A stretch of 64,000 nt of DNA, from positions 313,501 to 377,500 of the forward strand of contig CAJNDS010000735.1 of assembly GCA_905221605.1 (NCBI GenBank). The letters are read 5' to 3'. Below are positions 53,001 to 60,746 of the stretch, one piece after another. The notes under the pieces are model-generated. The model saw only the letters and a list, made by a program, of their open reading frames with translations. It searched no databases and was not told the origin of the DNA. Each line of letters starts with the position of its first letter. Within the stretch, counting starts at the first letter, position 1. The stretch is from Symbiodinium natans (lineage: Eukaryota > Sar > Dinophyceae > Suessiales > Symbiodiniaceae). The translations under genes were made by a program, and so were the position numbers.

Positions 53001-54228
53001 GATGGAACTCTCGGTGCAACTCAAGGACTTGGGCTGCACTCTGAACCTGGGCTGGGTACCAAGGGAGCAGAACACAGAAGCGGACGCTCTTACCAACGAG
53101 GACTTCACAGCGTTCGACCCAGCCAAGCGCATGCAGGTGGAGCCAGGGAACCTTGGCTTCAGGGTGATGCCGCGCTTGATGGAAGCGGCCATGCAGCTGG
53201 ACTCGGAAATCAAGCTCTCGCGCAGGAAGCGGGGGCCTCCCAAAGCAGGTCGAGCCAAGTCTCGAGGAGTCGGCTTGCGCTGGGCAGATCCGTGGTAAGT
53301 CTGCTACAGGTAGGAGTGCTGCACATGCTAGTCAGTCAGGGATGCGTGCTTGCGTGTGATCGCGTTTGCCTTCTCTGGCCTTGTGCAGCGAACAACCCAA
53401 GTAGACTGTGGCATCAGGCTGCGGTCGCGTAAAGGAGTCCTGGCAGAAAGCGGGGGGGGCCCACTTGCCACTGGCGTGGCTCGTGATCCTGGGCTAGGTT
53501 TAGGAGTCGGCCGAAAATGAGGTTTGCCTGCGGTCGGGAAGGAAGTTTTCGGTCGACATAGCACAGCTGGCACAAGGCAAGCTGTGGATCGGTTTTCCTG
53601 CGCATCCCGCAGAACAAAAGAAGGCTTGAGCGTGTGCGCTGTTTCACGGTGGGCTGCAAGGGTGGTAGGGCGGGAGTCTTGCGACTTGAACTAAGAGACG
53701 CATAACTGTGCCAGCGTAGCGGTTTGCACATGAAGCGTCTCGTTGTTCTTCTTTCGCGTAGTTGATTGTAGCTTGTGGCTCGCGTAGCCGTTGCACTGCT
53801 CGAAGCAGGTGCAAGCAGCTTCTGGTAGATTTCGAGTGCTAGGCTAGGTCGCATTCGACTTCCCGCCACCGCCCCACTCACCTCCTGGAAGGAAGTTTTC
53901 GGTCGACATAGCACAGCTGGCACAAGGCAAGCTGTGGATCGGTTTTCCTGCGCATCCCGCAGAACAAAAGAAGGCTTGAGCGTGTGCGCTGTTTCACGGT
54001 GGGCTGCAAGGGTGGTAGGGCGGGAGTCTTGCGACTTGAACTAAGAGACGCCTGCCCTTATCCAGCCTCAAACCAATACACTGCTCCCCCCAAACAAAAA
54101 GAACACAAACTCTTTTGATCTCGGAGACCCAAGGCGGGGCCAAGAAATCGGGGCAGCTCACCACATTCACCGAGGCGTTCGGCAAGCTCCCAATGGTGAA
54201 GGAGCAGGGGATCACGTGGGGCACTTAG
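47011..54228 (+). CDS. Two exons split by the retrotransposon insertion
   Basis: Exon 47011-47072 lies between GTCGGAG and the strong donor GTGAGG; exon 54127-54228 starts after ATCTCGGAG and reads TQGGAKKSGQLTTFTE, AFGKLPMVKEQGITWGT and TAG. The phase fits if the first exon reads HWFKALARAAQARRASIK. Everything between belongs to the intron: 39 bp, the 6.94-kb element, then 75 bp. Without the element the intron would be about 115-120 bp. The terminal exon is one of the clearest host coding pieces in the window; the first exon is open in all three frames, so the link is tentative. Product unknown. Confidence 0.5.
47112..47276 (+). repeat. Split direct repeat A1 of the retrotransposon
   Basis: Matches A2 (53697-53861) at 164 of 165 bases. 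It ends 5 bp before the recombinase ATG, so it should hold promoter and 5' leader sequences, though no defined promoter motif is recognised. Confidence 0.95.
47282..49337 (+). pseudogene. Tyrosine recombinase of the retrotransposon, frame-broken
   Basis: The first part (47282-48238, 318 codons) has a leading region and an N-terminal core-binding-like segment (GRRASTLRKHVKTWQRMAMW) and stops at TAG 48236-48238. The frame continues one base over (to 49337) with the catalytic domain: Arg in GCLRYSD (codon 48264-48266), H-S-E-R (His 48654, Arg 48663), Trp in LGRWQ and the nucleophile Tyr in DEAYVR (48756-48758). The shift maps to the T5 run at 48223-48227; one T fewer would join the two. Downstream are an acidic Ser-rich stretch and a Cys/His motif (HKGGECHRIPG, CCKDCFP) that may bind zinc. 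The enzyme would integrate the circular cDNA. Either a disabling insertion, a programmed +1 shift or a sequencing error explains the break. Confidence 0.85.
49645..50895 (+). CDS. gag: Gag-like protein of the retrotransposon
   Basis: 416 codons from ATG at 49645 (MPAEMDTEE) to TGA at 50893-50895; the frame is open upstream to 49444 but that part is low-complexity leader. The N-terminal half is helical and acidic; a Pro run, an Arg-Ser stretch (RERSRSRGRRGG) and a Gly-Lys repeat (GKGKGKGKGK) follow near residues 310-350. The C-terminus has CFKFNN, CRGPCDRAHVCQLC and HACP, a Cys/His cluster likely to bind zinc and RNA. This layout suits a nucleocapsid protein packaging the element RNA. Its N-terminal motif VSRLAALADD recurs in the recombinase (VSRLATLSDL). 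The stop is TGA followed by CTA, and the RT frame continues in register. Confidence 0.85.
   Translation: MPAEMDTEEQQEKLVMQLDPDLAGLLQCKEVALKVQAMFAAKKVKTVSRLAALADDRKGLREFCVKTLALDPDTAGNDVETAAVVDAWESARVRVEARNKAEAEAVIGGLPKVVPRTEVAQLRERFEAAFYALPDKVMPATATLEQHFDMIDHGEYQYLSLKEYASKEDAAQEDVAATIDRSTGTIKVKKGHVQVPLPSNAEELRSRLRLVAHSFVFCSLRYPHLTALQGVAPYHFQNYADFLLGDFVFGLHAKDAAGGVVSSPAFDLVIAYEFQLRKNVMKLLNAGGKLVSALEKSMADMVIKERYFVTPSALRAMMPPPPPPVWGGRERSRSRGRRGGGKGKGKGKGKVKFVGDLKKVTEEGVQICFKFNNAHEKCRGPCDRAHVCQLCLGKHPMHACPAMRAKSAEEASAGKE
50902..53298 (+). CDS. pol: Reverse transcriptase-RNase H of the retrotransposon
   Basis: 798 codons from ATG 50902, six bases after the gag stop and in the same frame. About 250 N-terminal residues have no recognised domain. 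The RT domain (about residues 270-550) shows motif A KYDVSRAHK (Asp 51991), motif B TVGAFGLASAAYHWAR, motif C YSDD (52204-52215) and WKK/IGY downstream. RNase H follows at about 585-735: FRVDAKAQ, the Glu in ALELMATL, the Asp in GFTDNMGNS and the final Asp in NTEADAL, so all four metal ligands are present. It copies element RNA into DNA that circularises. No protease or methyltransferase domain is seen. The frame is intact, so the enzyme may be active. Start by reinitiation or by readthrough from gag. Confidence 0.93.
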   Translation: MQSPASSVEEPAESDQRPAPADGEVGGRSLEPCCDGGVGQSCRVESQQASLSGQDHPAQPEQEFVVAGYWGRGLPIQAVYKGRSRPIHDGGGLCSPGRWPIKQRQFPQSQAFAKARTCVCRSFMAWLKQSDEQGNDALKLFWSLAAGKRQRSPFEAAALQRARAELDGVLRAEGVCPDRQATDRQTEINFRRVAALLELAGDPDFAFLNELASVGACLGVGEVLPRVPAVFEAKTRWKLSEPGGDFEPTVCANYKSAEENMEDIRRQIVQELHKGTVVSMTKSEAQRKFGNKLAVAALGAVPKEVGTSEVRIIHDATHNVEVNPRIRVRDQIRCPRIDDLDGLLRLLVAECSRDPTIRFCLKYDVSRAHKLVPIREEDWAYQAFSLDDPDIIYMHTVGAFGLASAAYHWARVAAAIVRLSHYMSDVASALYHLLYSDDGLLLATGKDFWRRQMFWLYVFELLEVPLSWKKVAGGASLSWIGYQVDVVSYQSGIGPTKVGWLVRWIDDHLREGRVQVQHMRAALGRFSFIAGALPHVRPFLGPIFAWCAAQDAGESQLPLGVRLILEHIRHEVVCASMTPPRPLPTQVGELFRVDAKAQGDKIVIGGWECLGSVGPKDARWFSVKLDRTTAPWAYVKGDPYRTIAALELMATLVAVCVFGHGAVWKGAVATATVAGFTDNMGNSFVVDKHMTTAFPLCVVLMELSVQLKDLGCTLNLGWVPREQNTEADALTNEDFTAFDPAKRMQVEPGNLGFRVMPRLMEAAMQLDSEIKLSRRKRGPPKAGRAKSRGVGLRWADPW
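53299..53536. other. 3' untranslated part of the retrotransposon
   Basis: Between the RT stop and B1. No ORF of note and no obvious polyadenylation or terminator motif. Confidence 0.6.
53537..54051 (+). repeat. B1-A2-B2 repeat block of the retrotransposon
   Basis: B1 53537-53701, A2 53697-53861, linker 53862-53886, B2 53887-54051. The B1/A2 overlap GACGC is part of an inverted pair GAGACGC (53695-53701) and GCGTCTC (53735-53741). The outer element ends carry the same GACGC, which is the likely recombination core and target sequence. Confidence 0.93.
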
Positions 54229-55541
54229 CCGACCCAACTTAGGGATTCTTGGGAGTAGTGTTAATTTTTTTGGCACTGTAATTCCTAAGAAACAGCTAAA
54301 CTATCATTTTTGCTCGGGGTATAGTCAACCCCAAAAACCCGAAAATTGAACACCCGGGATCCCCAAACCCCCAAACCCTACAAAGCCCTGTAACCCTCAA
54401 ACCCCTCTAAGCCCTGAAGGGCTCAAAGGGTTTGGGGTTCCGGGCTTTGGGGCTTTTGATGGTTTCATGGGCTTCGGAAGGCTTTCGGGTTTACCCCCCC
54501 CCCCCCCCCCCGCCCCCCGCGCTTTTCTTTTTTTTTCGGATTGGGCGCCCTGGCTTCTTTTTGAACGTTTGTCGTTCGGTTAAGGGCTTAGTGGGTTTAG
54601 GGGTTTAGGGTACAGGGGTTCTAGGTTGACCCCTGGGTTGATAGGAAGATGAGAAGCTTGTAGGTCTCAGGATTGTGAGCCTGACAAAACAGGAGGCTTG
54701 TGGACCCACAATGACGCTTTTTTGCAGCCAAACTTTCCTCATGGGAAGGTCGAAAAAGCCCTCAGGAGCAACCCCTTCTGGGGGGGACCCCAGGATTGGC
54801 TTGGACCCACAATGAACAGTGGGGTGCTGCAACCCTGCATCCTAAACCCTGAAGTTTAGATTGAATACCCGAATCCAGTAAACATGCGACATCGCACACG
54901 TTTCATATGTGACACATTTCCTGTAAGTATTGGTCGGAATTGCTAATTCTCTCTTGCGCTCGCTCTGCCAAAATGGCCGCTCATTTTGCGCAAGAATACA
55001 AGAAGCACGATTCCAAGAAACGTGCGAAAAGAGCCATTAACGTGCCTAAACACATAGTCTTCTACTCGCCAGTAACCGGCAAGGGTTCACGAGCCCAAGC
55101 AGGTTCTTGGTTTTCTCTCCATGAAACCGTGACGAAAGAAAAAACTCGAAAATCCGGTGGTTTTTCTTAAGAAACGCGATCATGTCTAGCAGTGCGCAGA
55201 ACCTAAGAGAAACGCGCGCAGCGCGTTTTTAGATCCATAACCCTAGCACGGGGCCGATCACTGAGGCAGGCGCGGGCAACGAGCACGGCATGGAACCTTG
55301 AACAACCCACAGAAGCACCACAGCCTCAGCATCGGTATACCGCTGAACCCTATCACCCGAGAAACCCCACCTTGCTCCCTCCCCAGCCCTCAGGGCGGGG
55401 AAGCCCTCACCCGCCTAAGTCCTAAAAAGCACCCCTTAGGGTTTAGGGCTTAGGGTTTCGGGTTTAGGGTTTAGGGTTTAGGGTTTCGGGTTTACAGGAA
55501 TTGTTATGCCCTGTGGGTGAGCATCTCTAAGGCCCAACCAG
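54229..55541. other. Mostly unique stretch with a short possible gene
   Basis: 54240-54840: CCCTAAA-like remnants, a T/C homopolymer pair near 54495-54535 and unique sequence with no gene. 54973-55170: ATG in a good context (CCAAAATGG) opens 65 codons of a Lys/Arg-rich peptide (MAAHFAQEYKKHDSKKRAKR, then HIVFYSPVTGKG) in AT-rich DNA, unrecognised; it could be a small gene or a retroposed fragment. TTTAGGG/TTTCGGG units at 55438-55496. Confidence 0.45.
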
Positions 55542-55637
55542 AAGCGCGCTGCTGAAGAGACGGTCGGCCAGCCGGACAGCGGTGTGCCTGGGGTGGCTGC
55601 GCCGGGTCTGCACGCAGAAGTGGAGCGATGCTTGCTT
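55542..55637 (+). CDS. Candidate internal exon, 32 codons
   Basis: Between CCCAACCAG and GTTGCG. Reads KRAAEETVGQPDSGVP then GVAAPGLHAEVERCLL. TTTAGGG units begin right after the donor. It ends in phase 0, as the next exon (56483) begins, so it may belong to the downstream Pro/Ala-rich gene. Confidence 0.5.
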
Positions 55638-55906
55638 GTTGCGTTTAGTTTGGGGTTCAGGGTTTAGGGTTTAGGGTCAGAGTTTAATGTTTAGGGTGTA
55701 GGGTTTAGTTTAGGGTTTAGGGTTTAGGGTTGAGGGTTTAGATGCTTGCCGCATGCAGCAGCGTAGCAATCACGTGGTGATGTCTAGTGCTGAGACCCCG
55801 GCGCCCCTACCCAGCACCCACCACCCATGCACGATGCACCCCCACGGACCCACCCCACCAAAGAGAACAAGAATCTGAGGAAGGGAACCTCTACGTAATG
55901 GGTGTG

Positions 55907-56069
55907 CTTGGAGGTTCATAGTACTTAAGTACGAACCAACTATAACTATAACTGTACTTACAACCCACTTCTAAGCCCCTTAAGTGCCCTACTATGGTTA
56001 TAAGTACAGTTATAAGTACAGTAAAAAGTACAGTTATAATTGGTTCATAAGTACCTTGAACCTCCAAGT
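55907..56069. mobile_element. Palindromic element with CTTGGAGGTTCA ends
   Basis: Arms CTTGGAGGTTCATA / complement TGAACCTCCAAG; inner part is rich in TATAACTATAACTG. Relatives at 3463-3546, 18310-18398 and 38716-38834. Confidence 0.75.
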
Positions 56070-56189
56070 GGAGCCAGCACTCAACAGCACAGACCCCGAC
56101 TCCATCAGCAGTCCAGCAGAGGCTGGCCCAAACCGTTGTCTGCCTAGAGTATGCTGTAGTATGACCTGGAAACAGGACCTTGGAACCCG

Positions 56190-56482
56190 GTTTGGGGTTT
56201 AGGGTTTAGGGGTTTAGGGTTTAGGGTTTAGGGTTTAGGGTTTAGGGTTTAGGGTTTAGGGTTTAGGGTTTAGGGTTGCGACAATTAAGGTACGTTTCCC
56301 ACTTTTTTGGTGGGCATGTAGGTACATGTCCCCTTGTGAAAGGCAGGGTTAAAGGCGGGTGGTGCACGTGGGAGGGGGTCCTTCTCCACCAAAAGTCGCA
56401 TTAGGGTTTAGGGTTTAGGGTTAAGGGTTTAGGGTTTAGGTTTTAGGGTTTAGGGTTTAGGTAGCAAATCGGCCCTTGCCAG
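56190..56482. repeat. TTTAGGG arrays and unique spacer
   Basis: Arrays at 56190-56277 and 56403-56462 with about 120 bp of unique sequence between. The exon at 56483 follows. Confidence 0.85.
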
Positions 56483-57332
56483 GTGCCGAAGGCAGCCCAG
56501 CCGGCAGCCCCTCCCCCTGCCAAAGCGCCAGCTGCTCAGGGGGGCCGGGTGCCGGGTTAGGGGTTTAGGGGTTTAGGGGTTTAGGGGTTTAGGGGTTTAG
56601 GGGTTTAGGGGTTTAGGGGTTTAGGGGTTTAGGCGTTTAGGGTTTACGGGTGTAGGGGTTTAGGGGTTTAGGAGTTTAGGGGTTTAGGGGTTTGGGGGTT
56701 TAGGGTTTAGGTTTAGGGGTTTAGGGGTTTAGGGGTTTAGGGGTTTAGGGGTTTAGGGTTTAGGGTTTAGGGTTTAGGGTTTAGGCATCCCCAAGCGCTC
56801 TCCGGGGTTCCAGGGCCGACTGGGGGCGTTGGAGTTGTGTCTGCAGGCAATGGGTTGGAGGGTCTCGGCGGGCTCAAGGATTTAGGGTTTAGGGTGAAGG
56901 GTTTAGGGTTTAGGGTTAGGGTTTAGGATTTAGGGTTGAGGGTTTGGGATTTTTGTTTTTTTGTTTCTTTATTGTGGAGGGGAAGGAACCAAATAGTTAC
57001 AGGCTACACGGGCATATAGGTCCCCATATAATGCATACAGGGTAGCACTCCTGAATCTCAAGACTTCTGGGTGCAGGCACGACTTTGGAGGTTCACAGGC
57101 ACCCTAAACCCCGAGGTTCCCCCTTATACCAGCAGCTCCTTAGTTAGGATGATCGTACCCCTAAACCCTAACCCCTAAACCCTAAGCCCTTTTACCATCC
57201 CTTTTTAAGGACAGTGAACAGAAACCTAAAGCCCTTAAACGCGCCCAGAGGCCGCCGATGGCATCAGAGGCGGCCACGGCAGCGCCGGCGGTGCCCAAGT
57301 CGACTCCTTGGGGGCTTTTTAGGGTTTAGGGT

Positions 57333-57365
<33 letters not shown>

Positions 57366-60300
57366 TAGGGTTACGGTTTTGGGTTTAGGGTTTAGGGTTT
57401 AGGGTTTAGGGTTTAGGGTTAGGGTTTTGGGTTTTGGGTTTTGGGTTTGGGGTTTGGGGTTTGGGTTTTGGGTTTGGGGTTTTGGGCTCAGCATCTCAAG
57501 TCCAGACATGCACCGGTCAAGCAGTTTGTCGAGCGTTGGACAAATAATTACTCAGCCGCTCGAAGAAGCCCATGACATTAAGAAAAGAAACAGTTCCACA
57601 TTATTCTTTACAAGTTCCGCATGTTTCTTCACATTGCGTGGACTCCCTTTACCTAGCTTAAATCCTACCTCCCTAGGCCCTGAACCCTGAACTTTGACTA
57701 CCCCAGAAGACCAAGTAAGGCCTGCAGCCAAAGCACCTGCTGCAGCGACGACGCCCGCCGACAGGTCGGGGTTTCGGGTTCGGGCTTCGGGCTTACCTAA
57801 ACCCTAAGCCCTATAGAACACTGACAGGTGTGCTGCGTGGTTTGGAGCAACCTTTGGGGTTAGGGATTTTCTTACAGTGTTTAGGGTTTTGGGGCCGAGG
57901 CGACTTTCGATGAACCCCCTCGAGCCCTAAACCCTCAACCCTAAACCCTAAACCCTAAACCCCCGGAAGCCGGGAGTTGGGTGCGCTGCCTTGATCATGG
58001 AGTGGGTTTCTATTTCGGCGCACAGCAAAGTCATCTGTTGCACTTCCTCTATACAAACAGTCCTTAATAGGGACTATAGTGGGGGTTTAGGGTTTAGGTG
58101 TTAGGGTTTAGGGTTTGGTTACTAGATAATGCCCTAAGCCTCCAAATGGCCCAAAGTAGGTATTATTTACAGACTGTCGAGCCCAATGTAGGTATTATTT
58201 GTATACTTGGAGCCCGCGGGATAGGGACTATAATGATGGGTACTAGAAGCCCTACTAAGGAGAATCCCGATTAAGGACTGTTACCAAAGCAGGAATGTGC
58301 TTTTTCAAGCACTGAGGCAAGTGGCCCAAGGCAAGAGCCACTTTTGGAGGTGAGGGTTGCCTGCGCAGCACCATGTCCCTGACCGTCGAGGTGAGCCTGC
58401 CAAGTGGCAGGACGGCGTCGATCGAAGCAGAATCGGATGAGTCGGTCGCCTCACTTGCAGAAGGCTGTGGAAGTTGGCAAGGGACCCTTCTGCAAGCATT
58501 CTGCCTTCAGCGGCCACTCTTGAGGAGTCGAGGTTGCGCAGTGATGTGCTCACCTCACAGAAGAGCTGAACTGCTTGCACCAACATTGCTGCTTTTGCGG
58601 TGATCCTTGGCCCGGGATGAGGGCTCTGGATTTAGGGTTTAGGGTTTAGGGTTTAGGGTTTAGGGTTTAGGGTTTAGGGTTTAGGGTGACTAACTGCGAT
58701 GCTATCACTCAGCAGATCCAAGCTGCTGCTATACTAGGCGATGGGTCCGTTGTGACCTGGGGCTGCTGACTCTGGTGGCAGCAGCTGATGTGTAACATCA
58801 GCTGAAGGACGTGAAGCAGATCGAAGCATCTGAAGTCTATATCCCCCTTGGGTTTTTTTGTATTCTTGTTTACATAAAACCCAAGAGGATATTAAACAGA
58901 ATATTGTTTGTTCAGGTTCTAAGGGGAGTCTAGAAGTGGGGCCCCACTGGCAGTGGTGGAGACAGCAGTGCTGTGCAAGACCAGCTGAAGAACGTGCTGG
59001 AGATCCAAGCTCTCAACCATTCTGGCTGGTGGGTCTGTTGTCACTTGCGGTGATACTTAGAAATGGTGGTGACAGCAGTGCTGTCCAAGATGAGCTCAGG
59101 GGGGTGCAGCAGATCCATGCTGCGATGTCGGCGTTTGCTGCCATCCTGCGCGATGTTGTCCAACATCAGCTCAAGGACGCGCGGCAGATCCAATCATCTT
59201 TCTTGGCTTTTGCTGCCATTCCGTGCGATGAGGTCTGTTGTGACCAGGGCCCGGCGGCGACAGCACTGATGCGCGACATCGGCTGAAGGATGTGCGGCAG
59301 ATCCAGGCTACCGATTCGCTTTTGCTGCCGTGCTGGGCGAAGGGGCTGTCGCGACCGGGGGTGATGAATGCAGCGGTGGCGACTGCAGCGATGTGGAAGA
59401 CGAGCTCAAGGACGTACAGCAGATCCAAGCTACCAGCGATGCTTTCGCTGCCATTCTGGGCGATGGGTCTGTTTTGACAGGGGGCCATGACGACCGCGGC
59501 GTACGGCAGATCCAAGCATCTACCTTTGCCTTTTGCTGCCGTTTTGGGTGATGGCACATCACCCCATATGGCAGCAAAGGAAAACGTAGCTGGAGAATGC
59601 CACAGTCTTGTCCAAGAAAAAGGTTGGACTTCTCTGCCATTCGTGTCGATGGGTCTCGTCTGACATGACCGGGGGTGATGACTGCAGCGGTGGCGACTGC
59701 AGCGATGTGGAAGACAAGCTCAAGGATGTACAGCAGATCCAAGCTACCAGCGATGCTTTTGCTGCCACTCTGGGAGATGGGTCTGTTGTGACCTGGTGGC
59801 GGTGATAGCACCGCCTGTCCAAGGTCAGCTGAGGGACATGCAGCAGATCCAAGCATCTACGTTTGCCTTTGCTGCCATTTTTAATGGCACAAAGGCAAAC
59901 GTAGATGGAGAATGCGACAGCAGTCTTGTCCAAGATGAGCTCAGGGCGCGCAGTACACTCCAGCGAAACAAGCTCGGGCTTTGCTGCCGTTCGTGTCGAT
60001 GGGCTGGGGCCGGTAGTGCTCGAAACCCTACATCCTAACCCGCCCTAGACCCTTAAACCCTTACGCCTAAACGCAGGGGTCGGAATAATTACTAGTAGTA
60101 TTCCCTCAATGTCCCCCTGTAATTCTACTATACTCACCTCCAAAACCCCTGTCTAATCATTCAGACCCCTATATTATGCCCTCTAAACCCTAAAGCCCTA
60201 AAACCCTAAAACTAAACCCTCCTAAACCCCTAAACCCTAAACCCCTAAACCCTAAACCCTAGAATCCTAAACCCCGGCCCTAGACCCCTAGACCCCTAGA

Positions 60301-60746
60301 CCCCTAGACCCCTAAACCCCTAAACCCCTAAACCCCTAAACCCCTAAACCCCTAAACCCCTAAACCCCTAAACCCCTAAACCCCTAAACCCCTAAACCCC
60401 TAAACCCCTAAACCCCTAAGCCCTATGTAAACCCCTAAACCCTATGTAAACCCTGAACCACCTAAACGTTTAAGACCCCTACATTCCCAAAGGGGCCATG
60501 TACCCATATAGTATATACTTGGGCCGTAAAGGGGTTCCTATACAGCAGCTTCAAGGCCCAAATATGTACTATATGGGTACATGGACCCTGGGGGGCCTAA
60601 AATCCCAAACCCCTAAACCCCTAACCCCTCAACCCTATATGAACCCTTAGCCACCTCAACGCCTAAGACCCCTACACTGACCTGAGCAGGCCGCCTGCCA
60701 AAGAACCCGAGGCAGCTGCTCCCCAAGCCAAAGAAGCTCCAGCCAA
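56483..60746 (+). CDS. Pro/Ala/Lys-rich protein gene, five phase-linked exons
   Basis: Exons 56483-56548 (VPKAAQPAAPPPAKAPAAQ), 56814-56853 (GRLGALELCLQAM), 57249-57290, 57707-57764 (RPAAKAPAAATTPAD) and 60690-60746 (PPAKEPEAAAPQAKEAPAK, then S if the frame runs on). Each begins after AG and ends before GT, and phases 0, 1, 1, 2 are carried consistently. Composition suggests a disordered, low-complexity region. A TTTAGGGG array opens the first intron; the last intron (57765-60689) contains a decayed RCC1-repeat gene. The third exon has an alternative frame (RPPMASEAATAAPA). Probably linked to exons at 62895-63679. Confidence 0.5.
56556..56786. repeat. TTTAGGGG (8-base) array
   Basis: About 25 units of TTTAGGGG with a few heptamers at the right end. 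Begins inside the donor region of the exon ending at 56548. Confidence 0.92.
57112..57220. mobile_element. MITE family M2 copy with a CCCTAAA block at its centre
   Basis: Left half GGTTCCCCCTTATACC to about 57158, then CCCTAAACCCTAACCCC units to about 57190, then the right half ATCCC..TTAAGGACAGTGAAC. Comparison with 21505-21605 places the block at the ACCCC motif of the centre. Confidence 0.65.
57318..57706. repeat. TTTAGGG/TTTTGGG array and unique intron
   Basis: The array covers 57318-57487, with GGGTTTTGGG units at its right end; 57490-57700 is unique, with a plus frame of no recognised identity. Confidence 0.75.
58037..58300. mobile_element. MITE M2 copy split by a 142-bp insert with TTTAGGG repeats
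   Basis: Left half ends at ATAGGGACTATA (58067-58078); the same 12 bases (58221-58232) restart the right half. The insert (58079-58220) contains a TTTAGGG array and a second palindromic repeat (58137-58213) also seen, inverted, at 6016-6096. Confidence 0.75.
58373..60012 (+). pseudogene. Decayed ubiquitin-like / RCC1-repeat protein gene
   Basis: Starts with MSLTVEVSLPSGRTASIEA, a ubiquitin-like N-terminus, then degenerate RCC1-type repeats recognised by GDGSVVTWG (58737-58763) and repeated QQIQA, AFAAI and DSSAVQDEL motifs in several frames up to 60012. About nine repeat units remain; two (59363-59480 and 59668-59790) are nearly identical. RCC1 repeats form beta-propellers that bind partners; from memory, dinoflagellates have many such proteins, often labelled HERC-like. 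Stops and frameshifts are frequent. A TTTAGGG array (58629-58687) interrupts it after the first unit, and a dispersed repeat (58838-58930, also 61000-61098) interrupts the second. It sits on the plus strand in an intron of the Pro/Ala-rich gene and shows no introns of its own. Confidence 0.8.
58629..58687. repeat. TTTAGGG array inside the RCC1-repeat pseudogene
   Basis: Eight heptamers separating AFAVILG on the left from the next QQIQA unit on the right; a clear case of telomere-like DNA placed inside former coding sequence. Confidence 0.9.
60013..60689. repeat. MITE, CCCCTAAA array and palindromic element
   Basis: A 'GGTCGGAATAATTACTAG' element at 60075-60183; an 8-base CCCCTAAA array with CCCCTAGA variants at 60230-60430 (about 20 units); a palindrome with GGGCCATGTACCCATATA arms at 60489-60597 related to 111-262. 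Confidence 0.85.

Larger units (their letters stand above)
47112..54051 (+). mobile_element. DIRS/Ngaro-class tyrosine-recombinase retrotransposon
   Basis: Full-length element with split direct repeats: A1 (47112-47276), coding region, B1 (53537-53701), A2 (53697-53861), 25-bp linker, B2 (53887-54051). Each repeat is 165 bp. A1 and A2 differ at one base (47240/53825); B1 and B2 are identical. B1 and A2 share GACGC. Order of proteins: tyrosine recombinase, Gag-like, RT-RNase H. No methyltransferase or DDE integrase was seen. A-genes-B-A-B repeats are those of Ngaro/VIPER/PAT-type DIRS elements, which integrate a circular DNA through a recombinase without target duplication. High repeat identity means recent insertion, yet the recombinase frame is broken. 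Confidence 0.9.

Noticed and set aside
54955-55000. Relic of the dinoflagellate spliced leader (GCCAAAATGGC, CATTTTG..CAAG)
   Set aside because: The 11-base match to the reverse complement of the leader is not improbable in 64 kb and the rest does not align; no transcript start evidence.
59171-59933. Minus-strand frames of 100-180 residues
   Set aside because: Antisense of the tandem RCC1 units, which account for the internal repetition.
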